A stretch of 64,000 bases of DNA from Pleurostoma richardsiae (Eukaryota > Ascomycota > Sordariomycetes > Calosphaeriales > Pleurostomataceae). This document shows, piece after piece, positions 46,475 through 55,958 of the stretch. The notes below the pieces were generated by a model, which made no database searches, was not told the DNA's origin, and saw only the letters and a list, made by a program, of their open reading frames with translations. Made by a program: the position numbers and the translations under genes. The stretch is taken from positions 248,001-312,000 of the forward strand of contig JANBVO010000022.1 in the NCBI GenBank assembly GCA_030052745.1, read 5' to 3'. Every line of letters begins with the position of its first letter. The first letter of the stretch is position 1.

Positions 46475-47097
46475 AGGGGAGGAATCGCTGTTCATGTTCA
46501 GCGGAGGACTTGCTAGGTTGACGATGACGAAGGAGAACATGTCATATGGAAACATTTGAGCTTGATCGTTGCTTTAGGGTTTCTCCTTTCGATGATTTTT
46601 ACCGGTTTACTCTACTGAGACCGCCTCACCTCTCGGACCGTCAGGTAGACCTAGCGGAATACCATGTGCGATGATTTATCCGATGTGTGCAGTCTCTGTT
46701 TACAACATCCTATCAGTTCGACCTGTTTCCTTTCAAGCCAGAAGCTTTTTACGGGAGTAGCGCTCGGTTCCCGGGGCAATCAACTGCAGAGGGCCTTCGA
46801 CGTGTCAAGGTTTTCATGAGCTTCAGGAGCTGCTGGCGCCTCTTGTTGCGAGCCAATGGAAGTTGAGAGGCAATCCATTCTTTGATAAGTCGTCGACGTG
46901 TTATATTATATGCGAGTGTCGTTCTAGGTTTTGGAGATGCCCATTCAGAGGCTCCGATCGGTAGAAGACGAGCGAGGTATTTGAAGTAAAAGACAAGAGC
47001 ACAACTTGTCTGTACGGTCTGGGCCTCTATTATCGGCATTCTATTTAAGCACAGGTATTGATCCCCCCTCTATATATGCAGGCCAAATACTAACAGC
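46475..47097. other. Convergent 3' region
   Basis: Lies between two convergent genes. The minus-strand frame at 46749-47039 (96 codons, basic segment TRRRLIKEWIASQ) has no recognised family and probably is chance. Presumably contains both 3' UTRs. Confidence 0.4.
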
Positions 47098-48357
47098 TTA
47101 CTCCCCCACGAATAAGCCAGCCATGCCCATGCCCGTGCCAACACACATGCTGACGACACCCACCTCACCGCCGTCCCTTTTCAGCCCGTGCATGAGCGTG
47201 CTGACCATTCTCGCGCCCGTCGCTCCCAGCGGGTGGCCCAACGCAATGGCACCGCCGTCGGGGTTGACCTTGCCGTCCACCCAGGCTTGCTCTAGACCCA
47301 GTTGCCGCAGGCAGTAGAGGGACTGGCTCGCGAACGCCTCGTTAATCTCCCAACGCTGGACGTCCCCGTTCTGTAGACCTAGCCGCCTCAACAGTTCCGG
47401 GATTGCCAGCGCCGGCCCTACGCCCATCTCGTCCGGGGAGCATCCCACCGACACCGCCGACACAAATTTGCCCATGATGTCGCCCGCCAGCCCGAGTTCT
47501 TCGGCGGTGCTCCGCCGCATTAGCAGCGTGGCCGCTGCGCCATCGCTGACCTGCGACGAGTTGCCTGCCGTGCTTCCACCACCCTCCTTGAAGGCCGGTT
47601 TGAGCTTTGCGAGGCCCTCTAGGCTCGCGTTGGCGCGGATGCCATCGTCAGCTGTCACGGTGATGGTCTTCTCCTCGCCCACCTTGTTCCCCTGCTTGTC
47701 CACTTCCTGGAACCGCGTCGTCACGGGGACGATCTCGTCGGCGAAGCTGCCCGTCTCCCGCGCTCGCGCCGCCCGCAGGTGGCTCTGCACAGCGAAAGCG
47801 TCCTGGTCCGCACGGCTGACGCCGTACCGTTCGGCAACGTTTTCGGAGGTCAACCCCATGGGCATGATGCAGTCGCGCGCCTCCACGATGGGGCTGTCGC
47901 GCAGCTCGGGCCACAGGTCGACGGGGATAGCACGGCTGCCGTAGTTGCGCGTCATGCTCTCCATGCCCGCACCAACACCAGCGGAGATCACGCCTGTGCG
48001 GATCTGCGCTGCCACTGAGGCGATGCTCTGCAGGGAGGACGAGCAGGCGCGGTTGACAGTGTGAAGAGACGTGGTAGTGGGGTAGCCGACGTGGTTCAAG
48101 GCCATGCGAGCCGCCTTTGATCCACCTAGCTCGGAAAGCACGACGCCAACGGCCACGTCCTCGACACGGGACGGATCCAACTTCGGGTTGGCATCGAGCG
48201 TCGCGCGCAGCACAACCGAGAGGAGCTCCTCAGGGTATGCATCCTTCAGCTGGCCGCGGTTGGCCCGGCAAATGGGGGTGCGCAGCGACGATAGGATGAC
48301 CACATCAGTGGGTGCCTTGGCCAGGACGCTGGCGATGCTCCTCGGGATGGCGACCAT
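47098..48357 (-). CDS. 3-ketoacyl-CoA thiolase (acetyl-CoA C-acyltransferase), peroxisomal type
   Basis: Catalyses the last step of fatty-acid beta-oxidation, cleaving 3-ketoacyl-CoA with CoA. Single exon, 419 aa from the Met at 48357. Landmarks: RTPICRANRGQLKDAYPEELL, active-site Cys105 in NRACSSSLQSIA, GMESMTRNYGSR, the EINEAFASQ block, GHPLGATGARM with catalytic His, and CVGTGMGMAG with the second catalytic Cys. The frame is open for 113 more codons upstream, but that part is low-quality and unlike any thiolase leader, so I start at 48357. The sequence resembles ACAA1/Pot1-type thiolases. I see no clear PTS1, and a PTS2 in the first 15 residues (IPRSIASVLAKA) is not convincing, so compartment is uncertain. 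Confidence 0.92.
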   Translation of the reverse strand: MVAIPRSIASVLAKAPTDVVILSSLRTPICRANRGQLKDAYPEELLSVVLRATLDANPKLDPSRVEDVAVGVVLSELGGSKAARMALNHVGYPTTTSLHTVNRACSSSLQSIASVAAQIRTGVISAGVGAGMESMTRNYGSRAIPVDLWPELRDSPIVEARDCIMPMGLTSENVAERYGVSRADQDAFAVQSHLRAARARETGSFADEIVPVTTRFQEVDKQGNKVGEEKTITVTADDGIRANASLEGLAKLKPAFKEGGGSTAGNSSQVSDGAAATLLMRRSTAEELGLAGDIMGKFVSAVSVGCSPDEMGVGPALAIPELLRRLGLQNGDVQRWEINEAFASQSLYCLRQLGLEQAWVDGKVNPDGGAIALGHPLGATGARMVSTLMHGLKRDGGEVGVVSMCVGTGMGMAGLFVGE

Positions 48358-49372
48358 TGGTGGCGGCGACAAACGGGCGCTTCCAGGGTTAAGAGATTGT
48401 GTGATGTGAGAGGATTTTGCCGCTGGATATCTAATTATTTCTCTTTCTGGTTCAGTGATTGAGGGTCTCGACCCGCGAGAGGCGTTCTGATTACGCGGCG
48501 GTTCCTGCTGGTCCGATACACGCCGCCAACAAGGAGATGCTTGGGGACGCTTTGCTCTCTGGATGGAAAGGACAAGATGGTGGTACGAGGTCCAGAGAAG
48601 AAGATGTGCAAAAGGGACAAGAAAGTGGCAAACGGAAGTACGGAACTCAAGAGCGGCAGCCAGATTTTGGAGCGATGCCCGTCTTATAAGAAACAAGCGC
48701 GTGCCCCTGATAGGTATCTCCGTAAACCGGTCCGGGATGGTTCCGGGGGACGCGGGGAGGATCGGGTCAATCTGGGGTTTCTGGGGGGCGTCGTGGAAAA
48801 ACGCTCAGCCGGTAGGCAACTGTTCTCGGCATATCTGTAGAGGCGGTGGAGCTATCAGGAGGAGGTACAGTACATACGTACAGCACGGCGCGCCCCAACC
48901 TAGATAAGGTACCTACGTAGGCAGGTACCTGACCATACAGGGGGTCGAAGAAATAAACGATCGGCCCAAACTGCCACCATGGGCGCTGGGACCAATCATT
49001 TATTTCTTTCGACCACCTGCCATGGCAGGTATCAAAAGAGCGGCCTCTCCGCTTCTGATTAGTCTTGCAATAAGTTACCCTTACCTACCTAGGTACCTAA
49101 GTACCTACCTATTTACCTAGGTACTTAGGTAGGTGATAGGTAGTTATACTCAACAGTGTGGATTTTTGCTTACAGACGTAGAGTGTCTGTGCGTGGGCAA
49201 CGCCGGATCGTTGACTGTGTTTACTCTCAAGGTACATAGTAAGTAATCATTAATTACCTATCATCCTATTTGGTTTTAACATGACACACAAGCTCAAGCA
49301 ATCCTTGACAACTCTCTCTCCATCTCTTGGATTTTAGGAGAGAGCCAATGTCGAAAAGAAATCGCGCACTCT
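48358..49372. other. Intergenic region with AGGTACCT island
   Basis: About 1 kb upstream of the thiolase. Contains AGGTACCT at 48907-48914, 48923-48930 and 49091-49098 within a TACC/GGTA-rich stretch near 49076-49140. No supported gene. Confidence 0.5.
49076..49141. repeat. ACCT/AGGT-rich palindromic tract
   Basis: Tract built of TACCTACCTAGGTACC-like units with several partial inverted copies, similar to the tract at 10151-10212. Confidence 0.7.
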
Positions 49373-51124
49373 TCAGGACTCCTGGCCGTACTGAATACCC
49401 AGACCTACACGTGCACTGCCTTCCCTCAGACCACCGGCCATCCTCAGCTTCTTGGTCGGGCTGCTCATGTCATCCCGGCGCGCATCTTCGCCCGGCTCAG
49501 ACGCGCCGCTGCTCAGCTTCCTCTTCTCATGGTTTCCCAGTCCGCTCTTGTTCAAGCCAGCAAAGAGCTTAGCCTGCAGCTTTGCGCTCTTCTCCGCCGC
49601 CGCAGGCGTTGGTGTGCCGTCTCGGGACCCGATCGAACTGGCTACTTCAAAGCTCTCTCGTGGGTCGCGGCGCAGCATTTCTGAGGCTGCCTGACTGGCC
49701 TGGCTTTCAAAGACCTCCTCGTCGTCGTTCTCGTCGGCAGGATGCGCGCGCCGGGAGCCGCGAGAGGCATGTGAGGCTCGTGAGGTGAACGAAGCGTGGG
49801 CGGCAGCAACAGATTCCAGGGCTTGGCGGGCGAGCTCCTCGTTGTCCTCCGCCGAGATCGTGCTCTCTCTGCTCTTGCGGCCACGGTCGCCGGTCCTAGT
49901 TGGAGTCTCGGGAGCCAAGCCTCTGCCGTAGCGGCGAGCAGGTTCGGTCTGCGGAATCAGGTCCGCAGAAGGAAGCAGGCCGGTGTGCTCTCCACGGAAT
50001 CGCGTATTTGGCGTCGTTGGCAGAGACGACAGGGACTGGGCTCCGCGGATGTGCTTCGAGGACATACGAGACGCTACCGGGTGGTGACTCGTGGTAGGGG
50101 TGGACGGAGCGCTGTTATTCTCTTGATTAACCGCGTGCAAAAGCGCTGCTAAGTCTCGCTGTTCGTATCGATGTAGCGACCTCGGCGTCTGTCGCGGTGT
50201 GGCGCGGTGCTGAACTGGGGTTGAGATGCTCTGCGTCTTCGGTGTCATGGCTTCGTGGAATATGCCACCAGGACTGCAGAGCTTATTGAAGTGCTCTCGA
50301 TTCTCTCGGATGCGGTTCAGCAGTATGTCGCGCTCCTCGGTGAGGTTGTAAATGTCCTCTTCCTTCTGCTGGATGACTTTCTTGGCCGCCTTCACTCGGT
50401 TGCGCAGCCCTTCTGTATCCTCAAGAAGATTCTCGTACATAGCCTTGAGTTGAAGATATTTCGCGTGGATGGTCTCAGTCGCAGCGCTCAGCTCTCGGCG
50501 GGCCTGTCGTGAATGCTCAGCCATACGCAGAGCCTCAATCTCTCGGCGGGTCATCTCGTGCTCAACAGTGGCGCGCTTCATATCCTCATCCGCCTGGAGG
50601 CTAAGCAGGTTGTATTGCAGCTTGTGATGGGCGGTTTCCATCTTGAGCTTTGCGTGTTCAGCAATGCAAGCCTGGAGCATGCTTCGGAGTTCATCTGGCG
50701 ATGCATCGACGACCTGGCCCGGCGACGGTGGATTGTATTCGGAGGAGACTGGAGCATCTCGGCGGAGGGTGGAGTTGAGTCCTGTGACGGGCGGAGAGAG
50801 GATGCTAGACCGCGCATTGATGTATCCAAGTGTGGCAGGCCCATTGTTGTGAGGCACCTGTGACGATGGAGGCGGAGTCAACGATGACGGAATGATCGAA
50901 GAGGACGGGATGCGCTCATCGTTGGCCTCGGTCTTGAAAGATGCCGTAGGGTCCACTGGAGATGCCGGCGCTTCGGTTGACGGTAGAGTCTGTTGTGACG
51001 ATGATGGGGGGATATTATCAACGTCCTGCGGGGTCGGGGTGCTGGGTCTGTCAACAGAGCGAGGTCCCTCGCCGCTCTTAGCGACGTCACGGTTCGCTAG
51101 CGCTGCTTCTGTGTCGGAGGACAT
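49373..51124 (-). CDS. Coiled-coil protein of unknown function, conserved in fungi
   Basis: Single-exon gene, 583 aa from the Met at 51124 (MSSDTEAALANRD). A more upstream in-frame Met at 51202 gives 26 extra residues that look like leader. Layout: about 140 disordered residues (Ser/Pro/Thr), a long coiled coil of about 170 residues (from SPDELRSMLQACIAEHAKLK to LTEERDILLNRIREN), then a disordered Ser/Arg/Thr-rich region with many SP/TP sites. A conserved-looking C-terminus carries KKLRMAGGLREGSARVGLG. No membrane segment. SP/TP clusters suggest regulation by proline-directed kinases, perhaps a cytoskeletal or spindle-associated scaffold (inference). I do not recognise a named family. Confidence 0.8.
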   Translation of the reverse strand: MSSDTEAALANRDVAKSGEGPRSVDRPSTPTPQDVDNIPPSSSQQTLPSTEAPASPVDPTASFKTEANDERIPSSSIIPSSLTPPPSSQVPHNNGPATLGYINARSSILSPPVTGLNSTLRRDAPVSSEYNPPSPGQVVDASPDELRSMLQACIAEHAKLKMETAHHKLQYNLLSLQADEDMKRATVEHEMTRREIEALRMAEHSRQARRELSAATETIHAKYLQLKAMYENLLEDTEGLRNRVKAAKKVIQQKEEDIYNLTEERDILLNRIRENREHFNKLCSPGGIFHEAMTPKTQSISTPVQHRATPRQTPRSLHRYEQRDLAALLHAVNQENNSAPSTPTTSHHPVASRMSSKHIRGAQSLSSLPTTPNTRFRGEHTGLLPSADLIPQTEPARRYGRGLAPETPTRTGDRGRKSRESTISAEDNEELARQALESVAAAHASFTSRASHASRGSRRAHPADENDDEEVFESQASQAASEMLRRDPRESFEVASSIGSRDGTPTPAAAEKSAKLQAKLFAGLNKSGLGNHEKRKLSSGASEPGEDARRDDMSSPTKKLRMAGGLREGSARVGLGIQYGQES

Positions 51125-52609
51125 CTTGTCGGAAAACAGGAACGACCTTCTCTGACAATCGACAAGGTTGTTGTATTGTGGTCTCAATGCCGGTCGCCTC
51201 AAGGAGTGTAGAATGGTCGCAAAACCCAGCCGGGCAACGAACCGAGTGCTGTAGATAGACAGCGTGCGATGATGGTGCGAAACGAGCGATCGCGAAAGGC
51301 GTCAAGGTAGGTACCGTGGGATGGAGGCGAACAAATCGGGCGGGCAGAGCCGGTGAGGCGGGGAGAGACGAGGGAAAGGGAGGGTTGGGAAGACAGAAGT
51401 AGTGAATTCGCGACAGAGCCAGCCAAAGGTCAGGTCCCAACGCACGGATCAGATGGGATTGATGTGGTGAGTTTTGTGTGAGCTGTGTGTCTCTGGAGAT
51501 GTGGAGCTGGGCGGTTTGTTTGGTTGCTGCGTGACGAGAACGGCTGGGAGCCTCCAGCAAATGGAGGGGCTGGATCAAACCACGCTAGTCCGCATGCGGG
51601 CCAGCAGACAGTGTGCTGGTACCGCCTCACCGCCTGCCTCTTCAGCCCCGGTTTTGGGTCTGCAGACCCTTCCCTTCCATTATGCAACAATAGGGCGTGT
51701 CTGAGTTGCCACCTACAGAGAACCTTAACCCCCTTGCCCATTGTAAGGCGAACTATCATGGTCCTCTTCAGGCCTTTCCTGGCGCTTGTTCCCTTATCTT
51801 TCCTTCCTCTCTCCCTTGCATTCATCTTTCAAAGCTATCATAGCTAGCATATACCAGCTGCCTGCCTTCAGAGATTGCGATCTCGACAGCATTACGGTCA
51901 GCTTTCTCTCCTGAAGAGGAGTCTGATCAGTCGCATTCCCGGAGGCATTCCTATTGTCAACAAGCGTGTACCAGGGGCGATGACGACCCGGTCCAACTGG
52001 CCGACGGCGCCTTACTTACAAGAAAGCACTCGCAAGTGGAAAGTTTACTGCGATGTGATGAATCACGCTCTATGAGCCGATACCATGTCATTGTCCATGC
52101 ACAAGAAGCCGAGGCCATCATCCAATGGCACCTTCTCGCTTCTCTCTGATCTTCTTTTCTTTCTATGCAAACGTCAAATTTCGTGCTAAGTCACTGGCTC
52201 CCCGGTTGTAGTTCATATATGTTGAAGCCAGTATGGACGCAGTCCCTTGCCGAGACGACCGTCTGAACGGTCTCTGACAGGCTCAAGAGCTCTGGGTGAA
52301 ATTTGCCATCAGGGAGTTTTAAGTTCATCGGGGAGGTGTCGATCCCATCCACCGTCAAACCTTCCACACTTGCTTCTGCAGGGTTCGATCTGTAGAATTG
52401 GTATCATTCTAGAGTCTGACCATCGTCATGCCGACTCCTCCTCTCCAAGAGGTGGCGTTGATGACCTCAAACTCCTGCTCAAGTCAGGTTGCCTCCTTTC
52501 TCTGGGACTTTTGTGTGCGGTGTCCAATTGTCGTCACTACCAGCTGCGTGATCCTGCAAGCGTCCAACTTTTCTGTCTCTCCCTTAAGGAGCCGAATCAC
52601 AATACCATC
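51125..52609. other. Divergent intergenic region
   Basis: About 1.5 kb between divergent genes, holding both promoters. Pyrimidine-rich stretches near 51760-51830 and 52130-52170. No supported gene. Confidence 0.5.
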
Positions 52610-53320
52610 ATGCGGCTACCAGCCCTCTACCTCCAGCTCTCGGCGGTGCTGGCGGGTTTTGCTCCCCAAGTAGCGGAGACAACGCAGAGGCCTGCCCTCA
52701 GGCATGCGCCTGGTCTTACCGAACTCATCGACAAGCTCCCGCGGTGCGCACTGTCCTGCATGATGGTCGCAAACCAGCGCATCGGGTGCGAGGAGACGGA
52801 CATCCGCTGCTTCTGCGCCAAGGCAACCCAGGTGGTCCCACTCGTGGGACCCTGCCTAATCACGACCGGCCACTGCTCTGCGGGTGACATCGATGGTTAG
52901 TGAGCCCTCGGCCGTGCCTCAGGGTGGTGTGCGCACATTCATCGCGGGCCCCTGGATTGTCAGAAGAGGCTTGATCTAGCTGCTAACAGTGACTGCGAAG
53001 ACCTCATCAAGCTATCGCGACGGATTTGCCGCGCCGCAAACAACAATAATGAACCCGGCGCGATCGCCTCGGCCTCCAGCATGATACAGTCTTTCTTAGA
53101 GACAGCGATCACGACAGTAGCCCCCCTACCGACCCAGATAGATGCCGTGATCAGCGAGGCGGCCGTCACCGGCGGACAGGCACACAGCAAGGGGACTGGA
53201 ACGGGTGACGGAAGTCTGATGACGAGGAAAGACACAATGGCCGGTAGTCCGAAGCCAACCGCTGTCATGGGCGTTGTCGGTGCCATGGCTGGCGCTGCTA
53301 TTGCTGCATTCGCAATCTAG
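52610..53320 (+). CDS. CFEM-domain protein with probable GPI anchor
   Basis: Secreted, probably wall- or membrane-attached protein. Two exons (52610-52899, 52990-53320), 90-nt intron (donor GTGAGC, branch GCTAAC, acceptor CAG); product 206 aa. Signal peptide at residues 1-23 (MRLPALYLQLSAVLAGFAP...). CFEM region at about 38-112: LPRCALSCMMVANQRIGC, then TDIRCFCAKA (the T-D-x2-C-x-C signature), GPC, GHC and SRRICRAA. Spacing between the sixth and eighth Cys is longer than usual and there is one extra Cys, so it is a divergent CFEM. The end is hydrophobic (VMGVVGAMAGAAIAAFAI), like a GPI signal. CFEM proteins act in haem/iron capture, adhesion or host interaction. The donor choice (adding DGY) is the one that keeps frame. 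Confidence 0.82.
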
Positions 53321-53470
53321 CCGGTGACGGAATTGCGGTTATGCTGCCGACATATTTTTCTCGGCGGCGTCAGCTACGGTGACACGGTCTATGTAGTTCT
53401 AGGGAAGTCATATGATTATAACGACCAGGTTGTTGAGCAAGACCTTGAATAGTTACGTATGATTCTCGTC

Positions 53471-54112
53471 CTACAGTGCCCTGAGACCTAGTATAACACC
53501 GAAAAGCCCGCCAAGCAGATTCTCGGCTCTCCAAGTTGGCAGCACCCCTCCGGCGGTGGACGAGCTGGTCGTACCTACTCCTCCCGTAGTGCTCGGGATA
53601 CTGACCGTTCCCGTGAGGACGGTTGTCCTGCGCAGGTCGGTCTCCGTTTTGGTGCTGACCAGGCTCTGATTGCCGCTCGGAATGGCCGTGGGGAAGTTCA
53701 TGGATGAAGTGGCGCTCTCGTTGGTGCTGAATTCGTTTTCACTGCTGCTGGGCGCAGTCGTGATCGTCATGGTCGTCACCGCAGTGGCAGTTGAAGACAT
53801 AGAATTCAGTTCGGTCACCGTGGGAGGCGGCGTGGCTACTCTGAGGTAGCTGGGCGAGTAGGTGGACGTGCCTTCGTACGCAGGGCAACCAGGAACAGTG
53901 GTTTTGGGTGGAGCACGGCCACCGCCGCAGTCGAGAAAGGCGCAGATTTCGCCAGTATCTGGCACATACCAGATCAGGCTGGCGCCACCATATGCGACGG
54001 TCTCAGAAGATACGCAGCCGTCGAGGTCAGTCTTCGCGTGAATGAGAGGGATGTAGAGGGCCAGAAGGCCGAAGAAGGCGTGACGGATAGCGTTGATACT
54101 GGAACCCGTCAT
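53471..54112 (-). CDS. GPI-anchored Ser/Thr-rich secreted protein (fungal family often labelled 'siderophore biosynthesis')
   Basis: Single exon, 213 aa, convergent with the CFEM gene (150 bp between stops). Signal peptide at about residues 1-26 (HAFFGLLALYIPLIHA). Compact Cys-containing domain at 27-95: DLDGCVSSETVAYGGASLIW, YVPDTGEICAFLDCGGGRAPP and TTVPGCPAYEG, five Cys in all. Then a Ser/Thr-rich, likely O-glycosylated stalk and a C-terminal hydrophobic stretch (ENLLGGLFGVILGLRAL) consistent with GPI attachment. Fungal relatives are frequently annotated as siderophore biosynthesis proteins, but I know of nothing in the sequence that supports an enzymatic role. A small extracellular surface protein is the safer reading. 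Confidence 0.82.
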   Translation of the reverse strand: MTGSSINAIRHAFFGLLALYIPLIHAKTDLDGCVSSETVAYGGASLIWYVPDTGEICAFLDCGGGRAPPKTTVPGCPAYEGTSTYSPSYLRVATPPPTVTELNSMSSTATAVTTMTITTAPSSSENEFSTNESATSSMNFPTAIPSGNQSLVSTKTETDLRRTTVLTGTVSIPSTTGGVGTTSSSTAGGVLPTWRAENLLGGLFGVILGLRAL

Positions 54113-55067
54113 CGTGAGAAACGCTGAGCGGGCTTCAGCGTGATTGCTGCACCTGCGTGAGGAGAAGGAAAAGAGGCAAGCAGGTTTGATTTCCTACTAC
54201 AGCCTTGGCTGAAGGAAACTGTCACAGCAAGGCAGGGCTTCGGTCCAACAAAGTCCTCGCCCGCACGCCTTTTTTTTTTTTTTTTTTAAAAAAAGAAAAG
54301 AAAACGACCGCCTTCTCGAATACGAACAGGAAAAGGAGTCGAAGTTTTCACTGCAAAGCATGGGGCAGGAAACGTACCTTCCCACTAACAAGGATTACCT
54401 GCGCTACCTAGGTTTTTTTTAGGTACCTACAGTATCTACCGAAGGGTAGGGAAGGTACTTGATTCGGTAGGCGGCAACCAGGCGCTAGGGTGGCAAAGTA
54501 CGCACTGCGGCTTCTAAAAACACAAGGTAATAACAGGATAGACAGTTCCTATCTAGGTAGGTAGGTAGTACGAAGTTGGGACAAAAAGGCGACAAATCTC
54601 ACGTTTTAAGTACAGTGCAAGTACAAGTGCCTAAGAAAGGTCAGATGCAGCACCGTCTCAGCAGGAAAAGGCTCCCGTCCGTTAGAGGGCACCTGTAGTT
54701 GCATAAGGTACGGTACCTCCCTTGTCTAGCCCACCTAAATAGGTGCTTAGGTGCATCCAAAACTGGGGACGTGCACTGCCATTAAGCTTAAAATGTCGAA
54801 GTCGTGACCTTGTCACCGGCATTGAAAGTCGATAGAGCTGTACCAAGAGCCAAATACAATTCCGAATTGACCCTGATGTGAAATTGTCTCTAAGGAGACC
54901 ACTGGGTCTGTTTTCCAGCAAACTGTCTGACGACCCTTTGTCCTTTCCCCTCAAGCAAGGTCTTCTGCAGTCAATCACTGAAAAAGTCATTTCGTTTCCG
55001 CCGGACGATACCAGGTGTGCATGAAAGGCGAGCCTAGCATCCCTTCCCCCAAATTGCGTGATGGGGA
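54113..55067. other. Intergenic region
   Basis: About 1 kb. Holds a T18-A7 homopolymer tract, an AGGTACCT at 54421-54428 and a GGTA run near 54556-54570. No supported gene. Confidence 0.5.
54270..54294. repeat. T18-A7 homopolymer tract
   Basis: Eighteen T followed directly by seven A, about 160 bp upstream of the Ser/Thr-rich GPI gene start. Such poly(dA:dT) tracts often exclude nucleosomes in fungal promoters, but this one may also be a slippage-prone microsatellite. Confidence 0.8.
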
Positions 55068-55958
55068 TCATTTCTCCGATACGCAGAACCATTCATCATG
55101 CTGGGAAACTGAGCCTGTGTGCTCTTCCTGCTGACCGCCGAGGCTGAGACCCTTGCGATATTCGATATTGCGGTGCTTCTGGCAGGCTTCGCAGCCGTGA
55201 CCATCCTCGGTGCGAGGAGGCGAGGCTGCCTCCGTGGCAGGCTCAGTCATGTAGGCCACATTCTTTTGGGCAGTCTCCTCCGTGATCCGTTTGTTTCGGC
55301 GCCTTCCCACGGCGGTGCGTATGGCGAACCACTGCTTTGAAGAAAGACCGGTCCATAGCAGGAATCTCTCGGCAGAATTGCAGGCGGCGATAGTGGTGGG
55401 GGTGCGGGCGCGGATGAAGACGTGGGCCCAGGCGGTGACTACCAGCATCCAGAAGCTGTGATACACGAGCAAGATGGGCCAGAAGAGCGTCATGAAGAGA
55501 AGTCCGGCAGCCTTGAACATGGCTTTAAAAGGAGGCTTCAAGATATGAGCGGATAGTGAGCTGGGAATAGTAATGCCGTAGGGAAAGACGCAGGAGGAGA
55601 CTTCAATGCCTGCGATGACATAGAGAACCAGGATGGCAATGTGGGCGGCGATCAGACAATTGTCACACGCCACGGCGTGGACATGGACAGGAGGAACAGG
55701 AATAGAGGTGCTGCAGTCGACACTGAGATTGCCGAGCATGCTGAGATATGGCTTCTGGAGGTTGGCGGGTAGGCTGCAGAAGCCCATCAGCTGCACGATG
55801 ATGAAGGATAAGGCATCAGTGGCCGGGAGGGTGGCGTTCTGGGCAAAACCGTTGACGATGAAGGGGACGGTGACCTGATGGGGAGTCGGAGTATCGAGAA
55901 GCTTGGCGATGGAGGCAGTGTAGTCGCTCGCGACGATGTCACCAGCGGTAGAAGCCAT
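55068..55958 (-). CDS. Multi-pass membrane protein of unknown function
   Basis: Single exon, 296 aa. Hydrophobic segments at about residues 48-62 (ALSFIIVQLMGFC), 98-122 (DNCLIAAHIAILVLYVIAG) and 149-185 (AAGLLFMTLFWPILLVYHSF and MLVVTAWAHVFI, probably two spans). The N-terminal part has sequons and two Cys and could be extracellular. The C-terminal ~100 residues are hydrophilic and basic (GRRRNKRITEE), with a CEACQKH motif near the end. I recognise no family. The start at 55958 is the first Met and gives a plausible protein. Single exon and unknown family make this less certain than its neighbours. Confidence 0.65.
   Translation of the reverse strand: MASTAGDIVASDYTASIAKLLDTPTPHQVTVPFIVNGFAQNATLPATDALSFIIVQLMGFCSLPANLQKPYLSMLGNLSVDCSTSIPVPPVHVHAVACDNCLIAAHIAILVLYVIAGIEVSSCVFPYGITIPSSLSAHILKPPFKAMFKAAGLLFMTLFWPILLVYHSFWMLVVTAWAHVFIRARTPTTIAACNSAERFLLWTGLSSKQWFAIRTAVGRRRNKRITEETAQKNVAYMTEPATEAASPPRTEDGHGCEACQKHRNIEYRKGLSLGGQQEEHTGSVSQHDEWFCVSEK

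Noticed and set aside
47468-47944. 158-codon plus-strand ORF
   Set aside because: Antisense shadow of the thiolase gene.
48358-48696. 113-codon N-terminal extension of the thiolase
   Set aside because: It reads in frame but is low quality and unlike any thiolase leader; the Met at 48357 gives the normal family length.
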